Assembly: GCA_030690945.1 (NCBI GenBank)
Contig: JAUYFM010000067.1
Coordinates: 1 to 64,000 of the forward strand
From: Smithellaceae bacterium
GTDB taxonomy: Bacteria > Desulfobacterota > Syntrophia > Syntrophales > Smithellaceae
Direction: 5' to 3'
Length of the DNA stretch: 64,000 nt
Shown piece by piece: positions 1-10,649 of the stretch; within the stretch, counting starts at the first letter, position 1; each line of letters starts with the position of its first letter. The translations under genes and the position numbers were made by a program. The notes beneath the pieces are model-generated. The model searched no databases and was not told the origin of the DNA. It saw only the letters and a program-made list of their open reading frames with translations.

Positions 1-52
1 TTAAAAGAACAACTGCCGCTGCCGCTACGATGGTTCCTAATGTCTTTTTCAT
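1..52 (-). CDS. N-terminal fragment of a CDS truncated by the window edge (MKKTLGTIVAAAAVVLL..., signal-peptide-like)
   Basis: Reverse complement of 1-52 reads ATG AAA AAG ACA TTA GGA ACC ATC GTA GCG GCA..., preceded by a GGAGGT-like RBS (plus strand acctcc near 61-65). Confidence 0.6.
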   Translation of the reverse strand, partial: MKKTLGTIVAAAAVVLL

Positions 53-296
53 GATCTGTTACCTCCTTAGGGTAGTCTGTGTTATTTGCCTTTATACTAA
101 TGAAATTTGCATGCCAGATTTCAATAATGTATAAAAAATAACTGCAACAATTCGATTATTATCATTATTTAACAACAGCAACACTGGACGACACAACGCA
201 AATAACCATCTTTTTCCTCTTTCTTTCAATGAAATGTTCAATCGGCTTGAACGAAACATGAAAAAAGTATTTAAATTGTCTGGTCTTCAATTTTCA

Positions 297-326
297 TTGA
301 CAAGCATCAGGCAACAGGCTTAAATA
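297..326 (+). promoter_or_regulatory. candidate sigma70-type promoter upstream of the Mla-like operon (TTGACA - 17 nt - TTAAAT)
   Basis: TTGACA at 297-302, TTAAAT at 320-325, followed by the permease CDS. Confidence 0.35.
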
Positions 327-382
327 CTTTACAAAATTTAATATTACACCCTTTATGAACCTTTTAAGTCGTCAGAAAAGAC

Positions 383-1561
383 ATGGGAATGGTGGAACGT
401 TCACAACAAGATTGCCAGGCTGCTTACAAGATTTCTTCTAAATGGGAAGATTTGAATCTTTTTATTTATCTTACAGGCGAGTTCGGCCTGAAAAATCTAA
501 TGCTTTTCACAGGTGACATCAAACGAGAAATCTCCAGTCAAAAGACTCAGGCCGTCACTATCGATTTTTCTCAAATCTGCTATTTGGATAGCGCGGCAGC
601 CCTGTCCCTTGTTCAAATTGAAAAAGATGCCGTCGCCCAGAATATCCCTTGCCGACTGGTAAATTTGAATGATGAAGCCAAAGGAATTTTTAGTGTTATT
701 CATCAGGATGCGTTGACCCAAACACCTTTCAAGCCGGAAGTATCCCAAGATGGCTTTATCCGTCAGGTGGGACAAGCATCCCTGGACATCGCCCGCGATT
801 TTGTCAATTTCGTCACGTTTATCGGCGAGCTGCTGATCGCTCTTTTATACACCTTAAGGCATCCTAAGAGCCTCCGGGGAAAAGATGTTCTATTTTACGT
901 CCAGCGGGCGGGCGTGGATGGCCTGCCCATTGTCGCTCTGATCGGCCTTCTGATGGGTTTAATCATGGCTTTCATGTCTTTTTTGCAGTTCAAACAATTC
1001 GGCGCAAACATTTATGTTCCCGCCCTGGTCAGTTTTGCCATGGTCAAAGAACTGGGGCCTCTCATGACGGCCATTCTGGTCGCGGGACGTTCCGGTTCTG
1101 CTTTTGCTGCCGAAATCGGCACCATGGTGGTCAACGAAGAGGTGGACGCGCTCAGTACGATGGGCTTTGATCCAATTCGCTTTCTAGCTGTCCCGAAGGT
1201 TCTGGCCACTATCATCGTCGTGCCGATTCTGACCATTTATGCCGATCTTTCCGGCATTCTCGGCGGTATGATTATCGGCGTCACCAGTCTGGACCTGACG
1301 GTAAAAACCTACATTACCCAGTCGATAAAAACGATCGAGGTGTTCGATGTCGTCACCAGTTTGATTAAGGCCGCCGTGTTTGCCGGGCTGATTTCCGCCA
1401 TCGGTTGCCAGCGGGGATTCCAAGTGCGCTCAGGCGCTCAGGACGTCGGTAAATATACCACTTCTGCCGTTGTCGCGGCGATCTTTCTGATCGTGGTGGC
1501 TGATTCCATTTTTGCCATTATGTTATATTACGTTAAAAGATACTCCGTACTGACCGGTTAA
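383..1561 (+). CDS. mlaE: MlaE-family ABC transporter permease with N-terminal STAS-like domain
   Basis: N-terminal STAS-like segment (VTIDFSQICYLDSAAALSLV) followed by an MlaE permease core (GLPIVALIGLLMGLIMAF...ELGPLMTAILVAGRSGSAFAAEIGTM). Confidence 0.9.
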   Translation: MGMVERSQQDCQAAYKISSKWEDLNLFIYLTGEFGLKNLMLFTGDIKREISSQKTQAVTIDFSQICYLDSAAALSLVQIEKDAVAQNIPCRLVNLNDEAKGIFSVIHQDALTQTPFKPEVSQDGFIRQVGQASLDIARDFVNFVTFIGELLIALLYTLRHPKSLRGKDVLFYVQRAGVDGLPIVALIGLLMGLIMAFMSFLQFKQFGANIYVPALVSFAMVKELGPLMTAILVAGRSGSAFAAEIGTMVVNEEVDALSTMGFDPIRFLAVPKVLATIIVVPILTIYADLSGILGGMIIGVTSLDLTVKTYITQSIKTIEVFDVVTSLIKAAVFAGLISAIGCQRGFQVRSGAQDVGKYTTSAVVAAIFLIVVADSIFAIMLYYVKRYSVLTG

Positions 1562-1591
1562 TAGTCAAACAGATTCAAAAGGAGTTCTGTT

Positions 1592-2386
1592 TTGGAACCT
1601 TCGGAAAACAAGCCCATTATTGTGGTAAAAAATCTGACCGCCCGCTTTGGAAACAATATTGTTTTTGAAGATGTCAGCTTTGAGGTATATAAAGGAGAGA
1701 TTCTTGTAATTGTTGGTGAATCTGGGTGTGGCAAATCGACACTGCTGAAGATCATGATCGGGCTGCAGAAACCTTCCGCCGGCCAGGTTTTGTATCAGGG
1801 AACCGATATTACCCACGCCACGGAAAAAGATCTTAATCTTTACCGGCAGAATATCGGCGTGCTTTTTCAGTCCGGCGCTTTGTTCAGTTCGATGACGATC
1901 AAGGAAAACATTGCGCTGCCGCTTTCGGAGTACACAAATCTCGATTCCGCCGCCATACACCAGATTATTAAAATGAAATTAGGTATGGTCAATCTGGCAG
2001 GCTACGAAAATCATCATCCGTCGGAACTTTCCGGCGGCATGAGAAAAAGAGCCGGCATCGCCCGGGCGATGGCGCTCGATCCCCGTGTGCTTTTCTTTGA
2101 CGAACTATCCGCCGGCCTCGACCCGGTCACTGCGGTGGAACTCGATAATTTGATCACCAAGACCAATGAAGCCCTGGGAACAACAATGGTTATTGTGACT
2201 CACGAGCTGGAATCTATTTACAAAATAGCACATAGAGTGCTAATGTTGGATAAAGAGGCAAAAGGGATGATTGCCGAGGGCAAGCCTTTGGAATTGAAAG
2301 AACAGGCGACAGACCCGCGGGTGAAAAGTTTCTTTTTACGAGAGTTGCCGTCCGCACCAGACGAACAGAGGTTTTATGTCAACTAG
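1592..2386 (+). CDS. mlaF: MlaF-type ABC transporter ATP-binding protein (TTG start)
   Basis: Walker A GESGCGKSTLLK, signature LSGGMRKRAGIARAM, Walker B VLFFDELSAGLDP; immediately follows the permease. Confidence 0.9.
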   Translation: MEPSENKPIIVVKNLTARFGNNIVFEDVSFEVYKGEILVIVGESGCGKSTLLKIMIGLQKPSAGQVLYQGTDITHATEKDLNLYRQNIGVLFQSGALFSSMTIKENIALPLSEYTNLDSAAIHQIIKMKLGMVNLAGYENHHPSELSGGMRKRAGIARAMALDPRVLFFDELSAGLDPVTAVELDNLITKTNEALGTTMVIVTHELESIYKIAHRVLMLDKEAKGMIAEGKPLELKEQATDPRVKSFFLRELPSAPDEQRFYVN

Positions 2387-3308
2387 AAGCTCGAAGTTTT
2401 TAATCGGTCTTTTTGTCATTATCGGCATGACGATTCTGGCGGTCATCATCATTTGGGTGGGCGCGTCCAGAATCCTGATGAAGGGTTCCCTCTACGCGGC
2501 ATATTTCGATGAATCTGTCCAGGGATTACAAGTGGATTCAGCCATCAAATACCGGGGAGTGGAAATCGGCAAGGTGCAGAGCATCGATGTAGCGCCGGAC
2601 TACCGCCTGATTGAAGTGATCATGAAAATCGAGCTGGAGGGTGATTTGCAAAATCAAACCATTGCCTCGCTGAAGACAGCAGGAATTACCGGAATCGTCT
2701 TCATTGAACTTGACCGGCTCAGTGCCGGCGAATTGGCCAGTTCGCCGAAACTTACTTTTCGACCAAACTATCCGGTCATCCCGTCCCGCCGGTCGGAAAT
2801 CAGCCGCTTCCTGGCAGACACAAGCTTCATTATGCAAAACATCAAAGATATCGATTTCAAGGGTATTTCCGATCAACTGAAAAACACCACCCATGCCATA
2901 GAAAACTTCCTGGAAGGCAAGCGCATCAACAATATCATGGCAAACTTGGAATCCACCTCCACCAATCTGGACCAGACGATTGCCAAAATCAACAAAACGG
3001 TTGCTGAAGGCAAAGTGGATAGGGTCGTCAATGAAACCCTGGGCATTTTATCGGAAGCCCGACAACTGATCGGGCAGGCCAGAAGTGAAATCAACGGTTT
3101 AAATCTACGCGAAAAAGCAGAGCGAACGGATGCCATCCTCAAAGACATCGACAAAAAAACAAAAACAATCACCAGCAATCTGCAAGACACGTCGGAAAAT
3201 TTGCGGGCAACCTCGGAAAATCTGCAAAAGCTGTCCGATAGTTTGAACAGAGATCCGTCGGATCTGATTTTCACAAAACCAGCGCCGCCACGCAAAGCCA
3301 TGGAGTAG
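2376..3308 (+). CDS. mlaD: MlaD/MCE-domain substrate-binding protein
   Basis: N-terminal TM helix plus MCE domain (AYFDESVQGLQVDSAIKYRGVEIGKVQSI); overlaps the ATPase gene. Confidence 0.88.
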   Translation: MSTRSSKFLIGLFVIIGMTILAVIIIWVGASRILMKGSLYAAYFDESVQGLQVDSAIKYRGVEIGKVQSIDVAPDYRLIEVIMKIELEGDLQNQTIASLKTAGITGIVFIELDRLSAGELASSPKLTFRPNYPVIPSRRSEISRFLADTSFIMQNIKDIDFKGISDQLKNTTHAIENFLEGKRINNIMANLESTSTNLDQTIAKINKTVAEGKVDRVVNETLGILSEARQLIGQARSEINGLNLREKAERTDAILKDIDKKTKTITSNLQDTSENLRATSENLQKLSDSLNRDPSDLIFTKPAPPRKAME

Positions 3309-3324
3309 TGAAAGGAACCAAACC

Positions 3325-3993
3325 ATGAAAAACTTTTTATCACAGCCACGATGCTTTCGGAAACGATGGTCAAGCTTTTGTCTTATACTGATTGTTTCAT
3401 CTTTCTTTCTAATCACAGGATGCGCCACGAGCGGTAAGCCGCAATACAACGTGGAACATTATCTTTTAAATTACCAGGCGCCGGCCTGGAATAAGCTCGA
3501 AAAGCTTGCGACATCCGTCAAGTTTAACCGGTTTTCCATTGCCGCCGCCTATAATTCGACCAATATGATCTTCCGCAACGACGCTTACAGTCTTGATTTC
3601 TTTAATTATTCCCGCTGGGCGGTCAGTCCGGCCGATATGATCGGTGACAGCCTCTTTAGCAACATGATAGGGAGCGGCCTTTTCCTCGCAGTCTTTTCCC
3701 GACACGAAACAGATGAAGGCCGATTTATCATCTCGGGCGGTATTGAGGAATTTTATCTGCGGATGGATAAAAGCAATAAAACAGCTCTCATCAGTATCTC
3801 CATCTCCATGCAAGACTCCCTGGAAAAAGAAACCGGCAAAAGAATGATGTTTCAGAAGAAATATGTTCGGGAAGAACCTTTGCAGGATCCATCCCCCCGA
3901 GGATACTGCCAGGCCGCAAGCCAGGCCATGCAGGCCACCTCCCAACAAATCATCGGCGATATTTACGCGGCCGTTAAAGCCAGAACCAAATAA
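3325..3993 (+). CDS. ABC-type transport auxiliary lipoprotein (PqiC/YmbA-like)
   Basis: Lipobox-like LITGC near the N-terminus; YxLNYQAPxW start typical of transport auxiliary lipoproteins; operonic with the MCE gene. Confidence 0.7.
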   Translation: MKNFLSQPRCFRKRWSSFCLILIVSSFFLITGCATSGKPQYNVEHYLLNYQAPAWNKLEKLATSVKFNRFSIAAAYNSTNMIFRNDAYSLDFFNYSRWAVSPADMIGDSLFSNMIGSGLFLAVFSRHETDEGRFIISGGIEEFYLRMDKSNKTALISISISMQDSLEKETGKRMMFQKKYVREEPLQDPSPRGYCQAASQAMQATSQQIIGDIYAAVKARTK

Positions 3994-4007
3994 ACGACAG
4001 GTATTTC

Positions 4008-4400
4008 ATGAAAGAAATTTCCGTACAAACCCATGCCCGATTTGAAATGATTGACATCACGGCGGCCGTCCAGAAAGCGGTACGCGATGAAAAAATAGAA
4101 TCCGGTATTGGTCTGGTTTACACGCCACACACAACCGCCGCGGTGACGATCAATGAAAACGCCGACCCGGATGTGCCCCGCGATATCCTGGCGGCACTGG
4201 ACCGTGCTGTTCCCTTATCCGCAAATTACCGGCACGCGGAAGGAAATTCCGCCGCGCACGTCAAGTCATCGCTGGTCGGCGCGTCCGAAATGGTCATCAT
4301 TGAAAACGGCCGCCTGATTTTAGGAACCTGGCAATCGATCTTCTTCTGTGAATTTGACGGCCCGAGAACGAGGAAAGTGTACATCAGTTTTAAGTTTTAA
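4008..4400 (+). CDS. YjbQ family protein (UPF0047)
   Basis: GLVYTPHTTAAVTINENADPDV and GTWQSIFFCEFDGPRTRKV motifs. Confidence 0.9.
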   Translation: MKEISVQTHARFEMIDITAAVQKAVRDEKIESGIGLVYTPHTTAAVTINENADPDVPRDILAALDRAVPLSANYRHAEGNSAAHVKSSLVGASEMVIIENGRLILGTWQSIFFCEFDGPRTRKVYISFKF

Positions 4401-4490
4401 GTAGTTAAGATTTAAGTTTTAAGAAAAATTGTTGCGCGAAGCGCCTCGGCTCTGCATCTTAATTACTTAAAACTTTAAACTTAAAACTAT
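4387..4490. repeat. TTTTAAG-heptamer inverted array between convergent genes
   Basis: gttttaagttttaagtagttaagatttaagttttaag ... cttaattacttaaaactttaaacttaaaactatttta, same unit as the 30.6-kb array. Confidence 0.75.
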
Positions 4491-4491
4491 T

Positions 4492-5259
4492 TTACATAAA
4501 AACTTTTAACATCTGTTCCTGTATCAACCCATTGCTGGCGACAAGACCGGGCGAAAGCAAATCCCACTTTTCGCCTGCCATATCGGAAATGACACCGCCT
4601 GCTTCTATAACCATCAGACAACCGGCGGCCGTATCCCAGGGTTTGAGCTTCAGTTCCCAGAATCCGTCAAACCGTCCGGCGGCAAGATAGGCCAGATCCA
4701 ATGCCGCCGCGCCCGAACGCCGGATGGCCTGCGCCTTTACGGCCATCGCGTTGAAAAAATTAAGATTGTTATCCGGACTTACCCGGATGTCATAAGGGAA
4801 ACCGGTGGCCAAAAGACCGCGGGACAAATCGTTCACGGAGGAGACTTGCAGTTTCTTTCCATTGAGATATGCGCCGCCTGCGCGCGAGGCCGTAAACAGG
4901 TCATCTCTGGTCGGATCGTAAATCACGCCAAGGATGACCGTCCCCTCCTTTTCCAGCGCAATGGAAACGCAAAAAAAGGGAAATCCATGCGCATAATTGG
5001 TTGTTCCGTCCAGAGGATCGATAATCCAGCGCATAGCTGCCCGCTCATTCTTCGCGGCCGATTCCTCGGACAAAATCCCATGATCGGGATACCGGAGGCT
5101 TATTTCCGCAAGAATCAGTTTCTCCGACATCTTATCCGCTTCCGTCACCAGATCGATGGTTCCTTTATAATAAATTTGATTGTTCTTGGTGAGCTTTTCG
5201 ACAAGCAACCTTCCTGCCTGTCGCGCCAGATTTTGGGCAAAATCGACGATCTCTGTCAT
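4492..5259 (-). CDS. suhB: inositol monophosphatase family protein (SuhB-like)
   Basis: WIIDPLDGTTNYAHGFPFFCVSIAL and WDTAAGCLMVIEAGG motifs. Confidence 0.92.
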   Translation of the reverse strand: MTEIVDFAQNLARQAGRLLVEKLTKNNQIYYKGTIDLVTEADKMSEKLILAEISLRYPDHGILSEESAAKNERAAMRWIIDPLDGTTNYAHGFPFFCVSIALEKEGTVILGVIYDPTRDDLFTASRAGGAYLNGKKLQVSSVNDLSRGLLATGFPYDIRVSPDNNLNFFNAMAVKAQAIRRSGAAALDLAYLAAGRFDGFWELKLKPWDTAAGCLMVIEAGGVISDMAGEKWDLLSPGLVASNGLIQEQMLKVFM

Positions 5260-5400
5260 GAATATAAACTCCTTATTAAGATGGTTATCTTAAAGACTTA
5301 AACCATAAAGTACGTTAAAAAGTAAGAACAATCTTAAAAGTTGCGCTGCATAAGAAATAGTGCTAGACAAAACCAAAAAATGTTTGTTTGTGATAGGTTA

Positions 5401-6300
5401 ATGACGACAGAACACAACGCTGATTCCAATTTAATTGAGTTAAAGACGGTGCGGGAAAATTCAGGGCTGACCCTGAAGGAATTATTTGAGCGCACACGGA
5501 TCAGCGTGGTCAATCTGGAGGCCATTGAAAACAGCAATTTTCATTTACTGCCCATCCCGATATGCACTCGAAACTTCATCAAAACGTACGCCGATGCTTT
5601 GGGCGTGGACAGCAAGCCTGTTTTACAGCGCTACGAAAATTACCTGCAAGCGCTACAAATAAAAGAAAAAGAGCAGACAACAGAACAACTTCCCCATGCG
5701 CCTCTGGTTACAATGCTGGGCCGGCATAAAGCCTACCTGTGGATCCTGTGCATCATCATTGTTTTTGCAGCCGTAGCCTTTTTTGTGAGCATCTATAATA
5801 AACCGGTACCGGAAGCGCCTCAAAAAACCGAGACGCCAAAAGAGGCCGTGATTCCCGATACCAATATACAAAATTTGGCGCAGCCGGATAAGTTTCCGAT
5901 CGACATCAATCTGCCCATACCGGAGAAATCAATCACGGCAAATCAAGCAGGCGACCAAAAAAAACAACCGGCACAGAAAATAACCGAAGCGCAGACCGAA
6001 AGCACCCCAGCACCTGCCGTGACGCCCAAAAATAACAAAACCAAAGTCGAGGCGCTTATCCATGGTGAAAAACAGTTTGCCCTGATTGTTCACGCCACCG
6101 AAAAAACATGGATCCGGATTCAAGTCGATGACAAAGAACCTTTTCAGGTCTTACTTGATGCCGGAGAAAAAATTTCACATAAGGCGGCGCGTTTTAATAT
6201 GGACATCGGTAATGCCGGTGGAGTCAAAATACAGTTTGACGGAAAAACCATAGAAAATTTAGGCAAGTCAGGACAGGTTACCCACTTGCGCTTACCATAA
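5401..6300 (+). CDS. RodZ-like helix-turn-helix membrane protein with C-terminal DUF4115-like domain
   Basis: N-terminal HTH_25-like region (LKTVRENSGLTLKELFERTRISVVNLEAIE), single TM helix, C-terminal TWIRIQVDDKEPFQVLLDAGEKI. ATG at 5401 preferred over the ORF start at 5341. Confidence 0.82.
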   Translation: MTTEHNADSNLIELKTVRENSGLTLKELFERTRISVVNLEAIENSNFHLLPIPICTRNFIKTYADALGVDSKPVLQRYENYLQALQIKEKEQTTEQLPHAPLVTMLGRHKAYLWILCIIIVFAAVAFFVSIYNKPVPEAPQKTETPKEAVIPDTNIQNLAQPDKFPIDINLPIPEKSITANQAGDQKKQPAQKITEAQTESTPAPAVTPKNNKTKVEALIHGEKQFALIVHATEKTWIRIQVDDKEPFQVLLDAGEKISHKAARFNMDIGNAGGVKIQFDGKTIENLGKSGQVTHLRLP

Positions 6301-6327
6301 AACAATAAAATTGAAAGAGGTAATATT

Positions 6328-6510
6328 ATGTTTGGAATAGGAATACCGGAACTGCTGATTATATTGGTTATTATTCTTATTATTTTCGGGGTCGGAAAGC
6401 TTCCGGAAATTGGCTCAGCCCTGGGTAAAGGGATTAAGAATTTCAAGAAATCCGTCTCCGACCAAAACGACACAACCGGCACGTCAGTTAAAAAAGAGGA
6501 AGATAAATAG
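6328..6510 (+). CDS. tatA: twin-arginine translocase TatA/TatE family subunit
   Basis: [41 protein letters not shown]. Confidence 0.93.
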   Translation: MFGIGIPELLIILVIILIIFGVGKLPEIGSALGKGIKNFKKSVSDQNDTTGTSVKKEEDK

Positions 6511-6551
6511 CCGCCTGCTCTTGTTAACGCTTATCGATAAAAGGTTGAACG

Positions 6552-6962
6552 TTAAAAGGGAACATCTTCCATCGGCGTACTGCTGTTCGATGCGTGAGCC
6601 GCATCCGGGGTAACGTCATCGCCTGCTTTGGTCTGTCCCTTGGAATCCAGCATCTTCATGTCATTGGCCACGATCTCCGTCGTGTAACGCTTCACGCCTT
6701 CTTTATCTTCCCAGTTGCGGGTTTGAATGCGCCCTTCGATAAAAACCAGTTTTCCCTTCACCAGGTAGTTGCCGCAAATCTCGGCCAGCTTACCGAAAGT
6801 AACAATCCTGTGCCATTCGGTTTTCTGAACCTTCTCCCCATTTTTATCTTTCCATTGCTCATCGGTGGCCAGATTGAAGTTGGTAACCATCGTTCCATCC
6901 GGTGTGTATCGAACTTCCGGATCCTTGCCCAGCCTGCCGACCAATATCGCCTTGTTTACCAT
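6552..6962 (-). CDS. ssb: single-stranded DNA-binding protein
   Basis: [33 protein letters not shown]... and C-terminal acidic tip MEDVPF; start set at 6962. Confidence 0.93.
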   Translation of the reverse strand: MVNKAILVGRLGKDPEVRYTPDGTMVTNFNLATDEQWKDKNGEKVQKTEWHRIVTFGKLAEICGNYLVKGKLVFIEGRIQTRNWEDKEGVKRYTTEIVANDMKMLDSKGQTKAGDDVTPDAAHASNSSTPMEDVPF

Positions 6963-7135
6963 AATGATTTCCCCCCCTGAAATAAGTTGGGGCATCATAC
7001 ATAACAACCGCCTTTGAGGCAAACACATTTTTTGTTCATTTGATGCTGGATCCACCGCGTGCCCGGACCACAATCATGCTTGACTAATCATCAAAAAAAA
7101 TATAGTCAGATTGACTTTAAAAAAGCGGAGAAATT

Positions 7136-8617
7136 ATGGAAGACAATGATCTTTTAAAGGTTCGCCTGGAAAAAATAGCGGCCTTGAAAGCAGCAGGTGT
7201 GGATTTATATCCCAATGATGTAAAGCCCCAAAATACAACGGCTCAGATCATGGCCCAGTTCGGCGACACCGACAGCGAAACGCTGGCGCAATTGACACAA
7301 AAATTTTCGATTGCCGGGCGATTGATGGCCGTGCGCAGCTTCGGCAAAGCGGCTTTCGTCAAGATTCAGGACCGCAAAGGTCAGATGCAATGCTATATTG
7401 CTAAAAACATCCTCAGCGAGCAGGATTTTTTTATTTTTAAAAAGCTGGATATAGGCGACATTATTTATATTTCCGGTAAGCTCTTCCGAACCAAAACCAA
7501 TGAATTGACTGTTGAGGTTGAATCATTGCGCTTAATGGCCAAATCGATTCATCCTCTGCCTGAAAAATGGCATGGCCTGACGGACATTGAAACCCGCTAC
7601 CGGCAGCGGCATCTGGATTTAATATCCAGCCCGGCGGTCAAAGAAATCTTTTACCGGCGCAGCCTGATCATCAAACTGATGCGGCAATTCATGGATACGC
7701 ATGACTTTCTGGAAGTGGAAACACCCATGATGCAGCCGCGAGCCGGCGGCGCCGTCGCCCGTCCGTTCAAAACCCATCACAACGCGCTGGATCAGGAACT
7801 CTACCTGCGGATCGCGCCCGAGCTTTATTTAAAACGACTGGTCACCGGCGGACTCGAAAGAGTTTATGAAATCAACCGCAACTTCCGTAACGAAGGCATC
7901 TCCACCTTTCACAATCCTGAATTCACCATGATGGAGTTTTACTGGAGCTACGCGACTTACGAGGATTTGATGTCTTTTACGGAAGAGTTATTCGGTTTTA
8001 TCGCCAAGAATATTTTCGAGGGACTCAAGTTCACCTATCAAGGCACAGAAATTGATATGACACCGCCCTGGCGGCGGCTCACTGTCAAAGATGCTCTTTT
8101 GCAAATAGCCGGCATGGACCCGGCCGACCTTACCGATTCCACGAAAGCCATTGCTTTCGCCCGCAAAGCCGGTTGTGATGCAAAAGAAACTGACCCGCTG
8201 GGGAAAATTCTTATGGCCATTTTCGACGAAGTGGTTGAAAAAAAGCTTGTCCAGCCGACATTTGTCACTCAGTATCCGGTTGCGGTATCCCCCCTATCCC
8301 GAAGGAGTAACACCGACCCGGAATTTGTTGATCGTTTTGAGCTCTATATTTCCGGCAGGGAAATCGCCAACGCCTTTTCTGAGCTAAACGACCCGGCCGA
8401 TCAGCGCGATCGATTCGTCCAGCAGCTCAAAGAGCGGGAAGCGGGCGATGATGAAGCCCACGAAATGGATGAAGACTATATCCGTGCGCTGGAATACGGC
8501 ATGCCGCCGACGGCCGGAGAAGGAATCGGCATCGACCGGCTGATCATGCTTTTTACCGATTCCGCATCCATTCGGGACGTTATTCTGTTCCCGCTTTTGA
8601 GAACCAAACAGGAATGA
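7136..8617 (+). CDS. lysS: lysine--tRNA ligase (class II)
   Basis: OB-fold (GRLMAVRSFGKAAFVKIQDRKGQMQCYI) and class II motifs (RNEGISTFHNPEFTMMEFY; GIGIDRLIMLFTDSASIRDVILFP). Confidence 0.97.
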   Translation: MEDNDLLKVRLEKIAALKAAGVDLYPNDVKPQNTTAQIMAQFGDTDSETLAQLTQKFSIAGRLMAVRSFGKAAFVKIQDRKGQMQCYIAKNILSEQDFFIFKKLDIGDIIYISGKLFRTKTNELTVEVESLRLMAKSIHPLPEKWHGLTDIETRYRQRHLDLISSPAVKEIFYRRSLIIKLMRQFMDTHDFLEVETPMMQPRAGGAVARPFKTHHNALDQELYLRIAPELYLKRLVTGGLERVYEINRNFRNEGISTFHNPEFTMMEFYWSYATYEDLMSFTEELFGFIAKNIFEGLKFTYQGTEIDMTPPWRRLTVKDALLQIAGMDPADLTDSTKAIAFARKAGCDAKETDPLGKILMAIFDEVVEKKLVQPTFVTQYPVAVSPLSRRSNTDPEFVDRFELYISGREIANAFSELNDPADQRDRFVQQLKEREAGDDEAHEMDEDYIRALEYGMPPTAGEGIGIDRLIMLFTDSASIRDVILFPLLRTKQE

Positions 8618-8677
8618 GATACGCGCCAAAGCTTATGCAGCTGTAAAACCAGCTGTTTTCCAAAAGGATGTTGTTTA

Positions 8678-9964
8678 ATGTCTTACGAATTCTTTATCAG
8701 CAGACGATACATGAGAGCGAAACGCAAGCAGGTTTTTGTTTCGATTATCACTTTTATATCGATTTTTGGCATTTTCCTGGGCGTAGCCGCGCTCATTATC
8801 GTACTGGCCGTCATGCACGGTTTTGAAGAAGATCTGCGGGCAAAAATTTTAGGCATCAAGTCTCATATTGAAGTCACTGCGGATATGGCCGGTCCGATAA
8901 AAAATTATACCGCCGTCCGCGAGGAAATCGATAAAATTCCGGGCGTTGTCGCGTCCACGCCCTTTATTTATACGCAGGCCATGATTCGCAGCGGCAACGG
9001 CGTCACCGGCGTCGTGATCCGCGGCCTGGATACCCAAACCGCGCCGAAAGTTCTCAATCTGGGAAAAATCCGGGAAGGCCAACTCGAATATCTCAATAAA
9101 ATTCCCGACGGCGTATTGAAAGAGCTGTCCGCCGAAGATAAAGGCCTGACCGGCATCATGATTGGCAAAGAAATGGCCCGGAATCTGGGACTTTTTCTTT
9201 ATAATCCCATCACCATCATTTCACCGACGGGCGGGATTGCCACACCGATGGGCATGGTGCCCCGCATGAAAAAATTTGTCGTGGTCGGAATTTTCGAATC
9301 GGGATTTTATGAATACGATTCCACACTGGCCTTTTTGTCTCTGAAAAGTTGCCAGGAATTCCTAGACATGGGCGATACGGTTTCAGGCGTGGATATCGTC
9401 GTTCATGATATCTATAAGGCGGATGTCATCGCCCGCAACATCCAGGGCAAGCTGGGCTTTCCCTTCTTTGCGCAAAACTGGATGCAGATGAATAAAAACC
9501 TGTTTTCAGCCCTGAAACTGGAGAAACGTGTCATGTTTATCATTCTAAGCTTGATTGTACTGGTAGCCGCCTTCAACATCATCAGCGCGCTCATCATGAT
9601 TGTTATGGAAAAGAGCAAGGATATCGCCATTTTAAAGTCTATGGGGGCAACCGCTGCCACGATCATGAAGATCTTTATTTATCAGGGACTGATCGTCGGC
9701 GTGGTCGGAACATTTTTCGGATGTATCGCCGGTCTCACCATCGCACTGAATTTGCAGAAAATTTCTCTTTTGGTGGAGAAAATTTTTAATTTTAAAATTC
9801 TGCCCGGCGACGTGTATTACTTAAGCGAACTTCCCTCGAAAGTGAATTATAGTGACGTGGTCGTTATTGTCATCGGCACGCTCACGATTTGTTTCCTGTC
9901 CACCATTTACCCTGCGCTGAGAGCTTCCAAACTGGATCCGGCGGAAGCCTTGAGATACGAATAA
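8678..9964 (+). CDS. lolC: lipoprotein-releasing ABC transporter permease (LolC/LolE)
   Basis: YEFFISRRYMRAKRKQVFVSIITFISIFGIFLGVAALIIVLAVMHGFEEDL plus C-terminal FtsX-like domain ending DPAEALRYE. Confidence 0.93.
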   Translation: MSYEFFISRRYMRAKRKQVFVSIITFISIFGIFLGVAALIIVLAVMHGFEEDLRAKILGIKSHIEVTADMAGPIKNYTAVREEIDKIPGVVASTPFIYTQAMIRSGNGVTGVVIRGLDTQTAPKVLNLGKIREGQLEYLNKIPDGVLKELSAEDKGLTGIMIGKEMARNLGLFLYNPITIISPTGGIATPMGMVPRMKKFVVVGIFESGFYEYDSTLAFLSLKSCQEFLDMGDTVSGVDIVVHDIYKADVIARNIQGKLGFPFFAQNWMQMNKNLFSALKLEKRVMFIILSLIVLVAAFNIISALIMIVMEKSKDIAILKSMGATAATIMKIFIYQGLIVGVVGTFFGCIAGLTIALNLQKISLLVEKIFNFKILPGDVYYLSELPSKVNYSDVVVIVIGTLTICFLSTIYPALRASKLDPAEALRYE

Positions 9965-9986
9965 TATACCGGACGCGACTGCTGAT

Positions 9987-10649
9987 ATGATACTACTTAC
10001 AAATTTATCGAAGACTTTTATAAAAGACGGCAACAAAATTGAAGTCTTGCGGAATTTAAATCTGGAGATTAAAAAAGGGGATTCCCTGGCTGTCGTTGGC
10101 GTTTCGGGAGCCGGCAAAAGTACGCTCATCCATATCTTGGGCACGCTGGATCATCCGACATCCGGCACACTTTCCATTGCCGGTAAAAATGTTTTTGAGT
10201 GGAGCGAAAAGAAAATCGCCGCGTTCCGCAATTCGACGATCGGTTTCGTCTTTCAATTAAATAATCTGCTGCCGGAGTTCAGCGCGCTGGAAAACACCAT
10301 GATGCCGGCTCTCATCAGCGGTATGCCGAAAAAACAGGCCAATGAAAAGGCGAACCAATTACTTGCGGAAGTCGGGCTGGAACATCGACTGAAACATAAA
10401 CCGGGCGAACTCTCCGGCGGAGAGCAGCAACGCGTGGCCATCGCCCGTGCTTTGGTGATGGAACCGGAAATTCTGCTGGCGGACGAACCGACAGGAAATC
10501 TTGACACGGAAACAGGAAAAAAGATAGAAGATATCCTGGTTAATTTAAATGCATTGAAAAAAATAACATTGATTGTAGTCACGCACAACAAACTGCTGGC
10601 CGACAGGATGTCCGGCAGAATCGGATTGCGCGACGGGAAGATTTTATGA
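9987..10649 (+). CDS. lolD: lipoprotein-releasing ABC transporter ATP-binding protein
   Basis: Walker [16 protein letters not shown], signature [15 protein letters not shown]; follows lolC/E. Confidence 0.93.
   Translation: MILLTNLSKTFIKDGNKIEVLRNLNLEIKKGDSLAVVGVSGAGKSTLIHILGTLDHPTSGTLSIAGKNVFEWSEKKIAAFRNSTIGFVFQLNNLLPEFSALENTMMPALISGMPKKQANEKANQLLAEVGLEHRLKHKPGELSGGEQQRVAIARALVMEPEILLADEPTGNLDTETGKKIEDILVNLNALKKITLIVVTHNKLLADRMSGRIGLRDGKIL

Noticed and set aside
3863-4045. 60-aa ORF overlapping the auxiliary lipoprotein gene and yjbQ
   Set aside because: Alternative frame of well-supported genes with no motif support.
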